From assembly GCA_004346725.1 (NCBI GenBank), contig SMDE01000024.1, forward strand, positions 1 to 40,489: 40,489 nucleotides of DNA, read 5' to 3'. The notes under the pieces were generated by a model, which was not told the DNA's origin, searched no databases, and saw nothing but the letters and a program-made list of their open reading frames with translations. The stretch comes from Phytobacter diazotrophicus. GTDB lineage: Bacteria > Pseudomonadota > Gammaproteobacteria > Enterobacterales > Enterobacteriaceae. Positions 28,696 through 40,489 of the stretch are shown here, piece by piece. Position numbers and translations under genes: made by a program. Each line of letters opens with the position of its first letter. Position 1 is the stretch's first letter.

Positions 28696-31600
28696 TTACT
28701 CGTCTTCCAGTTCGATGTTGATACCCAGCGAACGAATCTCTTTCAACAGTACGTTGAAGGATTCCGGCATGCCCGGTTCCATCTGATGGTTGCCGTCCAC
28801 GATGTTTTTATACATCTTGGTACGACCGTTCACGTCATCAGACTTAACGGTGAGCATTTCCTGCAGGGTGTAGGCGGCGCCGTAAGCTTCCAGCGCCCAC
28901 ACTTCCATCTCCCCGAAGCGCTGACCACCGAACTGCGCCTTACCACCCAGCGGCTGCTGAGTCACCAGGCTGTAAGAACCGGTAGAACGAGCGTGCATTT
29001 TGTCGTCGACCAGGTGGTTCAGTTTCAGCATGTACATGTAACCTACGGTTACCGGACGCTCGAACTGTTCACCGGTGCGGCCGTCATACAGTGTGATCTG
29101 ACCGGAAGTCGGCAGGTCACCCAGTTGCAGCAGCTCTTTAATCTCAGCTTCTTTCGCACCGTCGAATACCGGCGTTGCGATTGGCATACCTTTTTTCAGG
29201 TTCTCAGCCAGACGCAGTACTTCTTCATCGCTGAAGGTGTTCAGGTCAACTTTCTGACGAACATCGGCACCGAGGTCATACGCTTTCTGGATGAATTCGC
29301 GCAGTTTCGCGACTTCTTGCTGCTGTTTCAGCATGGCATTGATCTTATCGCCGATACCTTTCGCAGCCATACCCAGGTGGGTTTCCAGAATCTGACCGAT
29401 GTTCATACGAGACGGTACGCCCAGCGGGTTCAGTACGATATCTACCGGCGTACCGTTAGCATCGTGCGGCATATCTTCGATCGGGTTGATCTTCGAGATA
29501 ACACCCTTGTTACCGTGACGACCTGCCATTTTGTCACCCGGTTGGATCTGACGTTTAACGGCCAGATAAACCTTAACGATTTTCAGCACACCTGGTGCCA
29601 GATCATCGCCCTGGGTGATTTTGCGGCGTTTCGCTTCGAGTTTTTTCTCGAACTCGTGTTTCAGTTCGTCATACTGCTCAGCCAGTTGTTCCAGCTGATT
29701 TTGTTTCTCTTCGTCGGTCAGACCGAGTTCCAGCCAGCGGTCACGCGGCAGTTTGTCGAGCTTCTCAGCTTCGATGCCACCGGAAACCAGCACCGCGTAG
29801 ATACGACTGAACAGACCGGCTTCGAGGATCTGCAGTTCTTCAGACAGGTCTTTCTTGGCCTGTTTGAGCTGCATCTCTTCGATTTCCAGTGCACGTTTGT
29901 CTTTTTCTACGCCATCGCGGGTAAAGACCTGAACGTCGATAACGGTACCAGAGACACCGTTTGGCACGCGCAGAGAAGAGTCTTTAACGTCAGACGCTTT
30001 CTCACCGAAGATCGCACGCAGCAGTTTTTCTTCTGGGGTCAGTTGGGTTTCACCTTTCGGCGTTACCTTACCAACCAGAATGTCACCGCCGGTCACTTCC
30101 GCACCGATGTAAACGATACCGGATTCATCCAGTTTGGAGAGCGCAGCTTCACCCACGTTCGGGATGTCAGCGGTGATCTCTTCCGGCCCCAGCTTGGTGT
30201 CACGGGACACACACGCCAGTTCCTGAATGTGGATGGTGGTGAAACGGTCTTCCTGGACAACACGCTCAGATACGAGGATGGAGTCTTCGAAGTTGTAACC
30301 GTTCCACGGCATGAACGCTACGCGCATGTTCTGACCGAGCGCCAGTTCACCAAGGTCAGTGGACGGGCCATCTGCCAGCACGTCGCCGCGCTCGATTGGC
30401 TCACCCAGAGAGACACACGGCATCTGGTTGATACAGGTGTTCTGGTTAGAACGGGTGTATTTGGTCAGGTTGTAGATGTCGATACCGGCTTCGCCTGGGT
30501 ACATCTCGTCTTCGTTAACTTTGATAACGATACGGGACGCATCAACGTACTGAACCATACCACCACGTTTAGCAACCGCAGTAACACCGGAGTCAACGGC
30601 AACAGCACGTTCCATACCGGTACCAACCAGCGGCTTATCAGCGCGCAGAGTCGGAACCGCCTGACGTTGCATGTTCGCACCCATCAATGCACGGTTGGCG
30701 TCATCGTGTTCCAGGAACGGGATCAGGGACGCACCGACGGAAACCACCTGCTGGGTGGATACGTCCATGTAGTCAACCTGGTCGCGGCTGAACAAGCTGG
30801 ATTCGCCTTTACTACGGCAGGTAACCAGATCTTCTACAAAGTGGCCTTCGTCATCCAGGTTGGAGTTCGCCTGAGCGATAACGTAGTTGCCTTCTTCGAT
30901 AGCAGACAGGTAGTGAATTTCGTCGGTCACAACGCCGTCAGTCACTTTACGATACGGCGTCTCAAGGAAGCCATATTCGTTAGTCTGTGCGTACACGGAC
31001 AGGGAGTTGATCAGACCGATGTTCGGACCTTCAGGCGTTTCGATAGGACATACGCGACCGTAGTGAGTCGGGTGTACGTCTCGAACTTCAAAGCCTGCAC
31101 GTTCACGGGTCAGACCGCCTGGGCCGAGTGCGGAGATACGACGTTTGTGCGTGATCTCAGACAGCGGGTTGTTCTGGTCCATAAACTGAGACAGCTGACT
31201 GGAACCGAAGAACTCTTTCACTGCCGCAGAAATCGGCTTGGCATTGATCATGTCCTGAGGCATCAGGGTATCCAGATCGCCCAGAGACAGACGCTCTTTC
31301 ACCGCACGCTCAACGCGGACCAGGCCAACGCGGAACTGGTTTTCCGCCATTTCGCCAACGGAACGGATACGACGGTTGCCGAGGTGGTCGATATCATCGA
31401 CTTCGCCTTTACCGTTACGGATATCGATGAGCTTCTTCATCACTTCGATGATGTCTTCTTTGCTCAGGATACCGGAACCTTCGATCTCGTCGCGCAGCAG
31501 AGAACGGTTGAACTTCATACGACCAACCGCGGACAGATCGTAGCGGTCTTCGGAGAAGAACAGGTTCTCGAACAGGCTTTCAGCAGCTTCACGAGTCGGC

Positions 31601-32724
31601 GGCTCACCAGGACGCATCATGCGGTAGATTTCTACCAGCGCGCTCAGGCGATCGTTGGTTGGGTCGACGCGTACAGTCTCAGAGATGTACGGACCGTGGT
31701 CCAGATCGTTGGTGAACAGCGTTTCGATACGCTTGTGACCAGACTGGCTCAGTTTAGCCAGCAGATCCAGGCTCAGCTCCATGTTCGCCGGGCAGATCAG
31801 CTCACCGGTAGACTCATCCACGTAATCTTTGGACGCGACTTTACCAGCGATGTACTCAACCGGTACTTCGATGTGCTGAATCTCGTCTTTTTCCAGCTGG
31901 CGAATATGGCGCGCAGTGATGCGGCGGCCTTTTTCTACATAGACTTTACCGTTAGCTTCGATGTCGAAAGATGCAGTCTCACCACGCAGGCGTTCCGGCA
32001 CCAGTTCCATCTGCAGCTTGTTGTCGCGAATTTCGAAGACAACTTTTTCAAAGAACAGATCAAGAATCTGCTCAGTGGTGTAATCCAGTGCGCGCAGAAT
32101 AATGGTCGCAGGCAATTTACGACGACGGTCAATACGAACAAACAGGTTGTCTTTCGGATCGAACTCGAAGTCCAGCCAGGAACCACGGTAAGGGATGATG
32201 CGCGCGTTATAAAGCACCTTACCAGAAGAGTGGGTTTTGCCTTTGTCGCTGTCGAAGAAAACGCCAGGACTACGGTGCAACTGAGAAACGATAACGCGCT
32301 CAGTACCGTTGATGACAAAAGTACCGTTGTCGGTCATGAGCGGAATTTCGCCCATGTACACTTCTTGTTCTTTAATGTCTTTAACGGTGCCTTCCGGCGC
32401 TTCGCGCTCGTAGATCACCAGACGCAGTTTTACGCGCAGCGGTGCGGAATAGGTTACGCCACGAATTTGACATTCTTTAACGTCAAATACAGGTTCGCCA
32501 AGACGGTAGCTGACGTACTGCAGTTCAGAATTGCCGCTATAGCTGGCAATTGGGAACACGGAGCGGAAAGCCGCTTCCAGGCCGTACTGCCCTTCAGGAT
32601 CTTGCTCGATAAACTTCTGGAACGAGTCAAGCTGGATAGAAAGGAGATATGGAATGTCCAGAACTTGTGGACGTTTACCAAAATCCTTACGAATACGTTT
32701 TTTCTCGGTATAGGAGTAAACCAT
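28696..32724 (-). CDS. rpoB: RNA polymerase beta subunit
   Basis: The beta subunit is 1342 aa from ATG 32724 ([13 protein letters not shown]), the E. coli length. An in-frame upstream ATG at 32766 would add 14 residues but is not the conserved start. The rifampicin pocket reads [20 protein letters not shown] and [11 protein letters not shown], with the wild-type D, H, S and L positions, so rifampicin sensitivity is expected from this sequence. The catalytic-site and flap regions ([35 protein letters not shown]) are intact. It follows rplL across an attenuator region and leads into rpoC. Confidence 0.99.
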   Translation of the reverse strand: MVYSYTEKKRIRKDFGKRPQVLDIPYLLSIQLDSFQKFIEQDPEGQYGLEAAFRSVFPIASYSGNSELQYVSYRLGEPVFDVKECQIRGVTYSAPLRVKLRLVIYEREAPEGTVKDIKEQEVYMGEIPLMTDNGTFVINGTERVIVSQLHRSPGVFFDSDKGKTHSSGKVLYNARIIPYRGSWLDFEFDPKDNLFVRIDRRRKLPATIILRALDYTTEQILDLFFEKVVFEIRDNKLQMELVPERLRGETASFDIEANGKVYVEKGRRITARHIRQLEKDEIQHIEVPVEYIAGKVASKDYVDESTGELICPANMELSLDLLAKLSQSGHKRIETLFTNDLDHGPYISETVRVDPTNDRLSALVEIYRMMRPGEPPTREAAESLFENLFFSEDRYDLSAVGRMKFNRSLLRDEIEGSGILSKEDIIEVMKKLIDIRNGKGEVDDIDHLGNRRIRSVGEMAENQFRVGLVRVERAVKERLSLGDLDTLMPQDMINAKPISAAVKEFFGSSQLSQFMDQNNPLSEITHKRRISALGPGGLTRERAGFEVRDVHPTHYGRVCPIETPEGPNIGLINSLSVYAQTNEYGFLETPYRKVTDGVVTDEIHYLSAIEEGNYVIAQANSNLDDEGHFVEDLVTCRSKGESSLFSRDQVDYMDVSTQQVVSVGASLIPFLEHDDANRALMGANMQRQAVPTLRADKPLVGTGMERAVAVDSGVTAVAKRGGMVQYVDASRIVIKVNEDEMYPGEAGIDIYNLTKYTRSNQNTCINQMPCVSLGEPIERGDVLADGPSTDLGELALGQNMRVAFMPWNGYNFEDSILVSERVVQEDRFTTIHIQELACVSRDTKLGPEEITADIPNVGEAALSKLDESGIVYIGAEVTGGDILVGKVTPKGETQLTPEEKLLRAIFGEKASDVKDSSLRVPNGVSGTVIDVQVFTRDGVEKDKRALEIEEMQLKQAKKDLSEELQILEAGLFSRIYAVLVSGGIEAEKLDKLPRDRWLELGLTDEEKQNQLEQLAEQYDELKHEFEKKLEAKRRKITQGDDLAPGVLKIVKVYLAVKRQIQPGDKMAGRHGNKGVISKINPIEDMPHDANGTPVDIVLNPLGVPSRMNIGQILETHLGMAAKGIGDKINAMLKQQQEVAKLREFIQKAYDLGADVRQKVDLNTFSDEEVLRLAENLKKGMPIATPVFDGAKEAEIKELLQLGDLPTSGQITLYDGRTGEQFERPVTVGYMYMLKLNHLVDDKMHARSTGSYSLVTQQPLGGKAQFGGQRFGEMEVWALEAYGAAYTLQEMLTVKSDDVNGRTKMYKNIVDGNHQMEPGMPESFNVLLKEIRSLGINIELEDE

Positions 32725-32930
32725 AGGGTTCCTCAGCTCGCTGACAAGTCGACCCACTCTGTCCATCGGAGGGACAGTTTATGCAACACCATTTTGTTGA
32801 CCGGAAAATCGAATACTTTCCGCAATATCTGTTGCTATCACGCTTAAATCATTTCATTGCGATTTACACAGAGCGAGGCGCCTGTCGCAGTATATTAAGT
32901 CGTCGATAGAAACAAACATTGTCAGGACTA

Positions 32931-32961
32931 CCAGCAGTCAAACAGTGTGAAATGCTGCTGG
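32931..32961 (-). other. RNase III processing hairpin between rplL and rpoB
   Basis: CCAGCAG (32931-32937) pairs with CTGCTGG (32955-32961). The position and shape match the known E. coli site where RNase III cuts the rplJL-rpoBC mRNA. The rest of the gap to the rpoB start (32725-32930) shows no gene. Confidence 0.6.
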
Positions 32962-32977
32962 CGCCTTACAGCGCAAA

Positions 32978-33007
32978 ATGGCTGGTGACTAAAAAGTCAC
33001 CAGCCAT
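32978..33007 (-). terminator. rplL-rpoB transcription attenuator
   Basis: A perfect 13-bp stem (32978-32990 with 32995-33007, AAAA loop) is followed on the minus strand by TTTTGCGC. In E. coli the matching structure lets only about a fifth of transcripts reach rpoBC, setting the low polymerase-to-ribosome ratio. The T-run is short, as expected of a partial terminator. Confidence 0.9.
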
Positions 33008-33044
33008 CGGCCTGATTTCTCAGGCTTCAACCAGAAAAGTCGGC

Positions 33045-33410
<366 letters not shown>

Positions 33411-33476
33411 TTAAATTGTTCCTGAATATCAGAATAAGTTTATACGTAAGCGAATGCGTTACAAAGACAACTGCGA

Positions 33477-33974
33477 TTAAGCAGCTTCTTTCGCATCGCG
33501 TACAGCAGCCAGAGTACGAACCAGTTTGCCAGCCGAAGCTTCTTTCATGGTTGCCATCAGGCGTGCAATTGCTTCTTCGTAGGTCGGCAGAGTTGCCAGG
33601 CGATCGATCTGGGATGCCGGGATTAACTCACCTTCAAAGGCAGCGGCTTTGACCTCAAATTTTGCATTCGCTTTCGCGAAATCTTTGAACAGACGAGCAG
33701 CAGCGCCCGGGTGTTCCATAGAGTATGCAATCAGGGTCGGACCAACGAACGCGTCTTTCAGGCACTCGAACTGAGTACCTTCAACAACACGGCGCAGCAG
33801 GGTGTTACGAACAACACGCATGTATACGCCGGCTTCGCGACCTGCTTTACGCAGTTCGGTCATTTTATCTACGGTAACGCCACGGGAATCCGCAACAACC
33901 GCAGACAGCGCGCCTTTGGCTACTTCGCTGACTTCAGCAACAATCGCTTGTTTGTCTTGAAGATTTAAAGCCAT
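33477..33974 (-). CDS. rplJ: 50S ribosomal protein L10
   Basis: L10 anchors the L7/L12 dimers to 23S rRNA and, as the L10-L12 complex, represses its own mRNA. The conserved start [12 protein letters not shown] is at ATG 33974, giving 165 aa as in E. coli; the frame is open 16 codons further upstream but without a good site. AGGAGC precedes the ATG. It has its own promoter and a long regulatory leader. Confidence 0.99.
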   Translation of the reverse strand: MALNLQDKQAIVAEVSEVAKGALSAVVADSRGVTVDKMTELRKAGREAGVYMRVVRNTLLRRVVEGTQFECLKDAFVGPTLIAYSMEHPGAAARLFKDFAKANAKFEVKAAAFEGELIPASQIDRLATLPTYEEAIARLMATMKEASAGKLVRTLAAVRDAKEAA

Positions 33975-34190
33975 TAGCTTTGCTCCTGGATGTTTGCCAG
34001 AACAAAATGTTCTGGAACTCACTTCACTCTTCCCAACGAGAAGAGCGTCTTAATACGGTGAGCAGAAACAAGCCAGAGTATAAAAAATAATCTTAGCGTT
34101 CTGTCACCGTCTACGCAGGGGATTAAGTCTCTTACGAAACACCTGCGGTCTTCGACGGAGGCCTGGATAGGCCAGGCTCCAACGAACAAA
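33975..34190 (-). promoter_or_regulatory. rplJ leader, L10(L12)4 autoregulatory RNA
   Basis: This is the long leader of rplJL where the L10-L12 complex binds in E. coli and blocks translation. Paired arms visible include CGCAGG (34114-34119) with CCTGCG (34142-34147), and GCCTGG (34161-34166) with CCAGGC (34172-34177) extended by GGA/TCC around a bulged G. I place it by gene context and pairing, not by a base-by-base family match. Confidence 0.7.
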
Positions 34191-34195
34191 TCTTG

Positions 34196-34321
34196 TCTAT
34201 GACTTCGTCCTTCGAACTGCTGCTGCGTTGCCTGCTCTCGCTCACACCAGTCACATAGTTAACTATGCTCCTGGCGATTCACTCGCTTGCCGCCTTGCCG
34301 CAATTCAAATGACTCGCATAG
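34196..34321. repeat. ERIC (IRU) repeat element
   Basis: About 126 bp, the full ERIC length. It contains the two recognised ERIC core halves: GTGAATCGCCAGGAGC and GTGACTGGTGTGAGCG on the minus strand, around the palindrome CATAGTTAACTATG (34254-34267). Outer parts such as GCGGCAAGGCGGCAAG also follow the consensus as I know it. It lies between the rplJ promoter and the L10 leader, so it is transcribed. Confidence 0.85.
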
Positions 34322-34355
34322 CGTCTGTATCTTTCAACAGAATCGTGGGGGTAAA

Positions 34356-34384
34356 ATTGTAGACAAATTCACCGCCCACGTAAA
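34356..34384 (-). promoter_or_regulatory. rplJ promoter (P-L10)
   Basis: On the minus strand TTTACG (34379-34384) and TACAAT (34356-34361) are 17 nt apart. The position, overlapping the end of rplA, matches the known internal promoter for rplJL-rpoBC in E. coli. Confidence 0.75.
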
Positions 34385-34388
34385 GGTA

Positions 34389-35606
<1,218 letters not shown>

Positions 35607-35610
35607 TCAA

Positions 35611-35649
35611 AAGGCGCGAAATTGTATGCCAACTTCGCGCCTTGTGCAA
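35611..35649 (-). promoter_or_regulatory. rplKAJL promoter (P-L11) embedded in an inverted repeat / nusG terminator
   Basis: On the minus strand TTGCAC (35644-35649) and TACAAT (35621-35626) are 17 nt apart, the L11 promoter. The -10 sits in the loop of a perfect 10-bp inverted repeat, AAGGCGCGAA/TTCGCGCCTT (35611-35620 with 35634-35643), followed by TTTGATTTTA. That repeat looks like the secE-nusG terminator. Confidence 0.85.
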
Positions 35650-35666
35650 CATTTGATCGCCTTTTT

Positions 35667-36212
35667 TTAGGCTTTCTCTACCTGGCTAAAGTCCAGCTCC
35701 ACCGGGGTCGCACGACCGAAAATGGAAACAGAAACTTTCAGGCGGGACTTCTCGTAGTCAACTTCTTCGACCACACCATTGAAGTCAGCAAACGGACCAT
35801 CGTTAACGCGGACCATTTCACCTGGTTCGAACAGCGTTTTCGGACGCGGCTTATCACCCACCTGCTGCAGGCGGTTCATAATCGCATCAACTTCTTTATC
35901 GCTGATCGGCGCCGGACGATCGGAAGTACCACCGATGAAGCCCATTACGCGCGGAACGCTGCGCACCAGGTGCCAGCTTGCGTCGTTCATGACCATCTGG
36001 ACCAGTACGTAACCCGGGAAGAATTTACGCTCGCTTTTACGACGCTGGCCGCCACGGATTTCGACCACTTCTTCGGTCGGCACCATAACTTCGCCAAACA
36101 ACTCTTCCATATTGTGTAATTTGATGTGCTCACGCAGCGAAGTCGCTACGCGGCCTTCAAAACCGGAAAACGCCTGAACGACGTACCAGCGCTTTTTAGG
36201 AGCTTCAGACAT
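35667..36212 (-). CDS. nusG: transcription elongation/antitermination factor NusG
   Basis: NusG binds RNA polymerase through its N-terminal NGN domain and Rho or ribosomal S10 through its C-terminal KOW domain ([21 protein letters not shown]). The 181-aa protein matches the E. coli length, with [11 protein letters not shown] at the start and the FPGYVLV segment. It begins one base after the secE stop in the classic secE-nusG operon. Confidence 0.99.
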
Positions 36213-36213
36213 C

Positions 36214-36597
36214 TCAGAACCTCAGGCCAGTGATAAAGGAAACGAGGCGAACCAGAATACCATCCAGTCCCCACAGAATAAGTGACATAACCGCAGTTAC
36301 CGCAGCTACGATCAATGTGGTGTGCAATGTTTCCTGGCGAGTAGGCCAAATTACCTTACGGACTTCAGTTCTCGCTTCGCGGGCAAACGCAACGGTCGCT
36401 TTACCCTTCGTCGTCAACAGCGCGACACCACCTGCTGCAGCAATCAGAATCACAACGGCCAGCGCACGCAGCGGCAGCATCATGTCACGATAAAGGTAGT
36501 TGCCAACGATCGCTACGAGCAACAGAACAGCAACAACAACCCACTTCATCGCTTCCAGGCCGCGCCCGCTCCCTTGAGCTTCGGTATTCGCACTCAT
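36214..36597 (-). CDS. secE: protein translocase subunit SecE
   Basis: SecE is the essential clamp of the SecYEG translocon. From ATG 36597 ([19 protein letters not shown]) it is 127 aa, as in E. coli, with three membrane helices (about 19-36, 45-63, 93-112) and the conserved amphipathic region [18 protein letters not shown]. An open frame extends upstream but the conserved start is clear. It is co-transcribed with nusG. The gap to tufB holds the tufB terminator and presumably the secE promoter, which I could not place exactly. Confidence 0.98.
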
Positions 36598-36769
36598 AAA
36601 CCAACCTGTTACAAGAATCAGACAAACATTTTTGCCCCGCATAGGCGAGGCAACCAAACCGAAATGCTCTGGCGCGTTTCGGATTTAACGCCATCTACAG
36701 AGCCTGTCTCAGCAATGATTATGACAAAAAAAATCACTGATGAGCCAGGTTCTGATTCGAGAGCGTGCA

Positions 36770-36795
36770 AAAAGGGCATCAAATGATGCCCTTTT
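36770..36795 (-). terminator. rho-independent terminator of tufB
   Basis: An 11-bp stem AAAAGGGCATC/GATGCCCTTTT with loop AAAT; on the minus strand it ends in T5. It lies 30 nt after the tufB stop. The A/T ends let it work on either strand. Confidence 0.9.
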
Positions 36796-36825
36796 CTTAC
36801 GCTTAGCGTCAAATGTTATCAGCGA

Positions 36826-38046
<1,221 letters not shown>

Positions 38047-38125
38047 TCACCACATCAACCAGGCAACATGCCCGACTTGTTGAATGCAATAAACAGAGAG
38101 AAACAGGGGAGGAGAGATAAAGAAG

Positions 38126-38201
38126 TGGTGCTGATACCCAGAGTCGAACTGGGGACCTCACCCTTACCAAGGGTGCGCTCTACCAACTGAGCCATATCAG
38201 C
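38126..38201 (-). tRNA. thrT: tRNA-Thr (anticodon GGT)
   Basis: 76 nt including CCA. The 7-bp acceptor stem GCTGATA/TATCAGC, TTCGACT in the T arm, and the anticodon loop TTGGTAA between CACCC and GGGTG are all present. It reads ACC and ACU. It is the last tRNA before tufB. Confidence 0.98.
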
Positions 38202-38206
38202 ACGTC

Positions 38207-38281
<75 letters not shown>

Positions 38282-38390
38282 ATCCTAAAACTCGGCTACC
38301 CTATTCTTTCTGTGTTTCAGGAGAAGAAAACTCTCCCTTTGAGTTGATTCAGTTTTGACACCAACTCTGGTCACACGAGGTGACCGAAAA

Positions 38391-38475
<85 letters not shown>

Positions 38476-38483
38476 GGACTTGA

Positions 38484-38559
<76 letters not shown>

Positions 38560-38573
38560 ATCAAGTAGCGCGC

Positions 38574-38602
38574 ATTCTAGGGAGACAGAGCGCTTGATGC
38601 AA
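38574..38602 (-). promoter_or_regulatory. promoter of the thrU-tufB operon
   Basis: On the minus strand TTGCAT (38597-38602), 17 nt and TAGAAT (38574-38579), followed by a GCGCGC discriminator typical of stringently controlled tRNA promoters. The A/T-rich stretch upstream fits UP and Fis sites, known for E. coli thrU-tufB, though I did not fix individual Fis sites. Confidence 0.9.
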
Positions 38603-39448
38603 CTAAAAAATTGCACAAATTGTTCTATCGCTCACATTTTGCACGACAAGGCCGTTAAATGCTGCTATTTCAAGCAAATCAGTGGAAAAAACCAGCATCG
38701 TGGCAGCTATTGGAGGCCATACCTCTTCGCCGTTTAAGGCGAGCGCACCTCCCATCTGTCTGTATAAAGTGCTTTTGCTTCACCCTGATGCCGTTTTTTA
38801 ACCAATCAAGAAGAAATCCCTTATTGAGGAGAGCGTGATACGTATCACCTGTACGCGGGAGTAGCACTGTAAAAATGGTCTTTCCGTTTATTGCGAGGAA
38901 CTTGCCAATTTGTTGTGCAGGTCGTTCAGAGGGACGAAACGAACGGTCATCTTCGTAACATCATCCATCAAGATAAATAAGGTACACCTTCAGCTCCAGC
39001 GAAGCGGTTCTGGTTAATGCCTTATTAATACATTTGAGAAAGCGGGTTATGCATGGCAACACAGCCTTCTTTATCACTAAGCACAGGCCGGTTTGCATAT
39101 AGAAGGTTTCTGCAGTAGCAGGGACGACACTGCCTGCCGAAATAGCCGTTTTCCTGAACTCAGCAGATGGAAACACACATTCAACCGCGATTTAATACCA
39201 ACGCTTATTCGCGGTAATTCCGTTATCCCGCGCTATTGCCTGGCAGTCTCTGAAACGTGATGCTTTCCCCGGAAAGCATCATGCAGACGCGATTTTTCAT
39301 ATTATTCCCTGCCATCTGGTGTTAACCTCCTGCCCATTGTCCTAACTTATATCAATAACGTCGCGCCATCACATTACCTTAAAAGAAGGCTTCTCGCTCC
39401 GTGTCGGAAGCATACGTGGCGAGCCACCATGGCAGGCAGAAAAAGCTT
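38603..39448. other. long gene-free region between thrU and coaA
   Basis: About 850 bases with no open frame I can assign to a family; the short frames present lack ribosome sites or recognisable sequence. It holds a perfect 14-bp palindrome GTGATACGTATCAC (38835-38848), which resembles a CRP/FNR-family site. It also holds an 11-bp perfect hairpin (39258-39268 with 39271-39281). The coaA promoter must lie near its right end but I see no clear hexamer pair. Confidence 0.6.
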
Positions 39449-40399
39449 ATGAGTAAAAAAGAGCAAACGTTAATGACCCCGTACTTGCAGTTCAATCGTA
39501 GCCAGTGGGCTGCGCTTCGTGATTCAGTGCCGATGACGCTCACTGAGGGTGAAATCGCGCGGTTAAAAGGCATTAATGAAGATCTCTCTTTGGAAGAGGT
39601 TGCAGAGATTTATCTGCCGCTATCGCGTTTGCTCAATTTTTATATCAGTTCGAATTTACGTCGCCAGGCTGTGCTTGAACAATTCTTAGGCACGAATGGA
39701 CAAAGAATACCTTATATCATCAGCATTGCAGGTAGCGTTGCCGTGGGCAAAAGCACCACTGCACGTGTATTGCAGGCTTTATTAAGTCGCTGGCCGGAGC
39801 ATCGCCGCGTTGAATTAATCACCACCGATGGCTTTTTGCATCCTAATCAGGTTTTAAAAGATCGTGGCCTGATGAAGAAGAAAGGGTTTCCGCAATCTTA
39901 TGATATGCACCGTCTGGTGAAATTCGTTTCCGATATTAAATCCGGCGTGCCAAACGTTACTGCACCAGTATATTCACATTTAATTTACGATGTGATCCCG
40001 GACGGAGATAAAACGGTAACTCAACCGGATATTCTGATCCTGGAAGGACTCAACGTATTACAAAGCGGTATGGATTATCCTCATGACCCTCATCATGTAT
40101 TTGTTTCTGACTTTGTCGACTTCTCCATTTATGTCGATGCGCCGGAAGAGTTACTACAGAAATGGTATATCAATCGCTTCCTGAAATTCCGTGAAGGGGC
40201 TTTCGCCGATCCGGACTCTTATTTCCATAACTATGCGAAATTAACCGAAGAAGAAGCCATCAATATAGCCACATCCCTTTGGAAGGAAATTAACTGGCTA
40301 AATTTGAAAGAAAATATCCTTCCAACCCGTGAGCGTGCAAGCCTCGTTATGACCAAGAGTGCTGACCACGCGGTCGAGCAAGTACGCCTGCGAAAGTAA
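39449..40399 (+). CDS. coaA: pantothenate kinase (type I)
   Basis: CoaA phosphorylates pantothenate, the first and controlling step of coenzyme A synthesis, and is inhibited by CoA. The 316-aa protein from ATG 39449 ([15 protein letters not shown]) matches the E. coli length. It has the P-loop [18 protein letters not shown], and the conserved ILEGLNVLQ region. An in-frame ATG 16 codons upstream (39401) gives a longer form, but the shorter one is the family start. The gene is alone and is followed by a terminator. Confidence 0.97.
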   Translation: MSKKEQTLMTPYLQFNRSQWAALRDSVPMTLTEGEIARLKGINEDLSLEEVAEIYLPLSRLLNFYISSNLRRQAVLEQFLGTNGQRIPYIISIAGSVAVGKSTTARVLQALLSRWPEHRRVELITTDGFLHPNQVLKDRGLMKKKGFPQSYDMHRLVKFVSDIKSGVPNVTAPVYSHLIYDVIPDGDKTVTQPDILILEGLNVLQSGMDYPHDPHHVFVSDFVDFSIYVDAPEELLQKWYINRFLKFREGAFADPDSYFHNYAKLTEEEAINIATSLWKEINWLNLKENILPTRERASLVMTKSADHAVEQVRLRK

Positions 40400-40403
40400 A
40401 AGA

Positions 40404-40451
40404 CCACCTTCTTAGAAGGTGGCTTTTTAGAATGCCCCCTATAAGGGGGGC
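40404..40451. terminator. terminator of coaA, two tandem hairpins
   Basis: The first hairpin, CCACCTT/AAGGTGG with loop CTTAG (40404-40422), is followed by C and five T and should end coaA. The second, GCCCCC/GGGGGC (40434-40451) with an ATAA loop, has no T-run on the plus strand. On the minus strand it is followed by ATTCTAAAAAG, so it could serve a convergent gene to the right (birA in E. coli). Confidence 0.8.
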
Positions 40452-40489
40452 TACTGTCTCATTCCTGTTACTACTCTAGCAATTCCATC

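Noticed and set aside
31141..31220. Possible rifampicin-resistance change in rpoB
   Set aside because: The pocket residues read as wild type ([21 protein letters not shown]), so no resistance substitution is visible.
28489..32847. Plus-strand open frame of 1452 codons opposite rpoB
   Set aside because: The codon bias of the highly expressed rpoB gene removes stops on the other strand. The translated sequence has no recognisable domain and spans the rpoC-rpoB gap.
38961..39176. 71-codon minus-strand frame in the thrU-coaA gap
   Set aside because: No recognised family and no clear ribosome site; cannot be told from a chance frame.

Overview
The window is a chromosomal segment of an enteric bacterium of the family Enterobacteriaceae. 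Gene order and protein sequences match the Escherichia coli region around coaA-tufB-rpoBC-thi-rsd-hemE-hupA-zra-purHD, read in reverse orientation. RpoB wording looks closer to what I recall of Enterobacter/Klebsiella-type enterics than of E. coli, but I cannot fix the genus from this sequence alone.

Layout. 1-402: a leftward rRNA operon promoter pair (P1 and P2, rRNA itself outside the window) back to back with the PurR-controlled purHD leader. 403-3300: purH-purD, last steps of purine synthesis. 3297-6698: the zinc/envelope stress system zraSR, facing zraP across a shared sigma-54 and ZraR control region. 6702-11069, minus strand: nudC-hemE-nfi-yjaG-hupA-yjaH. 11159-17340: rsd, then a TPP riboswitch and the complete thiCEFSGH operon for the pyrimidine and thiazole halves of thiamine.

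17341-24318 is the accessory part, absent from E. coli K-12 as I remember it. It holds a Cache-GGDEF diguanylate cyclase, a Lac-family PTS IIB-IIA pair without a IIC, a membrane-anchored AraC-type regulator, a secreted alpha/beta hydrolase, and a minus-strand unit of a UlaA-type PTS IIC followed by a KdgF-like cupin. Together these suggest carbohydrate uptake and signalling. The PTS subunits on the two strands belong to different families, so one complete transporter cannot be claimed.

24319-38602, minus strand, is the transcription/translation core: a four-tRNA cluster (Thr, Tyr, Gly, Thr) leading into tufB, then secE-nusG, rplKA, rplJL and rpoBC. Its control sites are visible: a tRNA promoter with a GC-rich discriminator, the L11 and L10 promoters, the L10 leader, the rplL-rpoB attenuator and processing hairpin, and the rpoC terminator. 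An ERIC repeat sits inside the L10 leader. 38603-39448 is a long gene-free stretch, and coaA (pantothenate kinase) closes the window.

Most of the window is conserved core genome. The less ordinary points are the expanded P3 arm of the thiC riboswitch abutting the rsd terminator, the long hairpin in the purH leader, a consensus DnaA box between rrn and purH, the ERIC in the rplJ leader, the I-site-less cyclase with a possible amino-acid-binding Cache domain, and the unmatched PTS parts.
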